A stretch of DNA of 6,272 bases from Eudoraea sp. (GTDB lineage: Bacteria; Bacteroidota; Bacteroidia; Flavobacteriales; Flavobacteriaceae). The DNA lies in the NCBI GenBank assembly GCA_013042125.1, contig JABDQS010000269.1:1-6272 (forward strand), in the 5' to 3' direction. This document shows positions 6,220 to 6,272 of this stretch, one piece after another. The notes beneath the pieces were generated by a model. That model worked only from the letters and a program-made list of their open reading frames with translations. It was not told the origin of the DNA and made no database searches. The translations under genes were made by a program, and so were the position numbers. Numbering within the stretch: the stretch's first letter is position 1; the number at the start of each line of letters is the position of its first letter.

Positions 6220-6272
6220 ATGGTAATGTTTCAAGATCTTGTGAATGAGTCACAAGTAGGGGAGGTTATATC
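6220..6272 (+). CDS. Possible start of a downstream gene, cut by the right edge
   Basis: An open frame begins with ATG at 6220, 49 nt after the nhaD stop codon, and stays open for 17 codons to the window edge, reading MVMFQDLVNESQVGEVI. A second ATG at 6226 (giving MFQDLVNE) is an equally possible start. The upstream AT-rich stretch lacks a Shine-Dalgarno sequence, as for the other genes here. Co-orientation and short spacing suggest it could belong to the same transcript as the dehydrogenase and nhaD. Seventeen residues are too few to name a family, so function is unknown. A chance open frame of this length is also possible. Confidence 0.45.
   Translation, partial: MVMFQDLVNESQVGEVI
6238..6256. 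repeat. Inverted repeat near the right edge
   Basis: CTTGTGA-N5-TCACAAG has perfect 7-bp arms around a 5-nt loop, ATGAG. It lies inside the possible open frame beginning at 6220. If that frame is coding, the repeat may be incidental or an early-codon RNA structure; if not, it could be an operator or hairpin in the nhaD downstream region. No T-run follows it. Confidence 0.35.

Noticed and set aside
1..6272. CRISPR array, insertion sequence, phage or defence genes
   Set aside because: There are no regularly spaced repeats, terminal inverted repeats, transposase motifs or defence-protein domains; the genes are ordinary metabolic and transport genes.

Overview
The window looks like a chromosomal segment from a member of the Bacteroidota, most likely a marine Flavobacteriaceae-type organism. 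The evidence is moderate-to-low GC, start codons without Shine-Dalgarno sequences, and Bacteroidota-type promoter elements (TTG at -33, TAnnTTTG at -7). The Na+/H+ antiporter of the NhaD family fits a saline habitat. The taxonomic call is an inference from these features, not a database match.

Layout: two genes run leftward and two (perhaps three) run rightward from a 304-bp divergent intergenic region (3257-3560). Leftward, the first gene is a complete 380-residue short-chain-type acyl-CoA dehydrogenase (2114-3256). After a 246-bp gap comes the N-terminal 622 residues of the glutamate synthase large subunit GltB (1-1867), which runs off the left edge. Rightward are a 410-residue Glu/Leu/Phe/Val-type amino acid dehydrogenase (3561-4793) and, 12 nt later and in the same reading frame, an NhaD-type sodium/proton antiporter (4806-6170). 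An open frame starting at 6220 may be the beginning of a further gene.

The genes centre on amino-acid nitrogen and carbon: GltB makes glutamate from glutamine and 2-oxoglutarate, the amino acid dehydrogenase interconverts an amino acid and its 2-oxo acid, and the acyl-CoA dehydrogenase oxidises short acyl-CoAs such as those arising from branched-chain amino acid or fatty acid breakdown. That they form one pathway is an inference from position and family. The most interesting point is that the amino acid dehydrogenase keeps the catalytic residues of its superfamily but has unusual residues where substrate side chains are read, so it is probably not a glutamate dehydrogenase. The divergent region carries a full consensus promoter for the acyl-CoA dehydrogenase, a -7 element for the dehydrogenase/antiporter pair, and an inverted repeat between them that could serve as an operator. 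I see no CRISPR array, mobile element, tRNA or rRNA, and nothing that clearly amounts to an undescribed multi-gene system.
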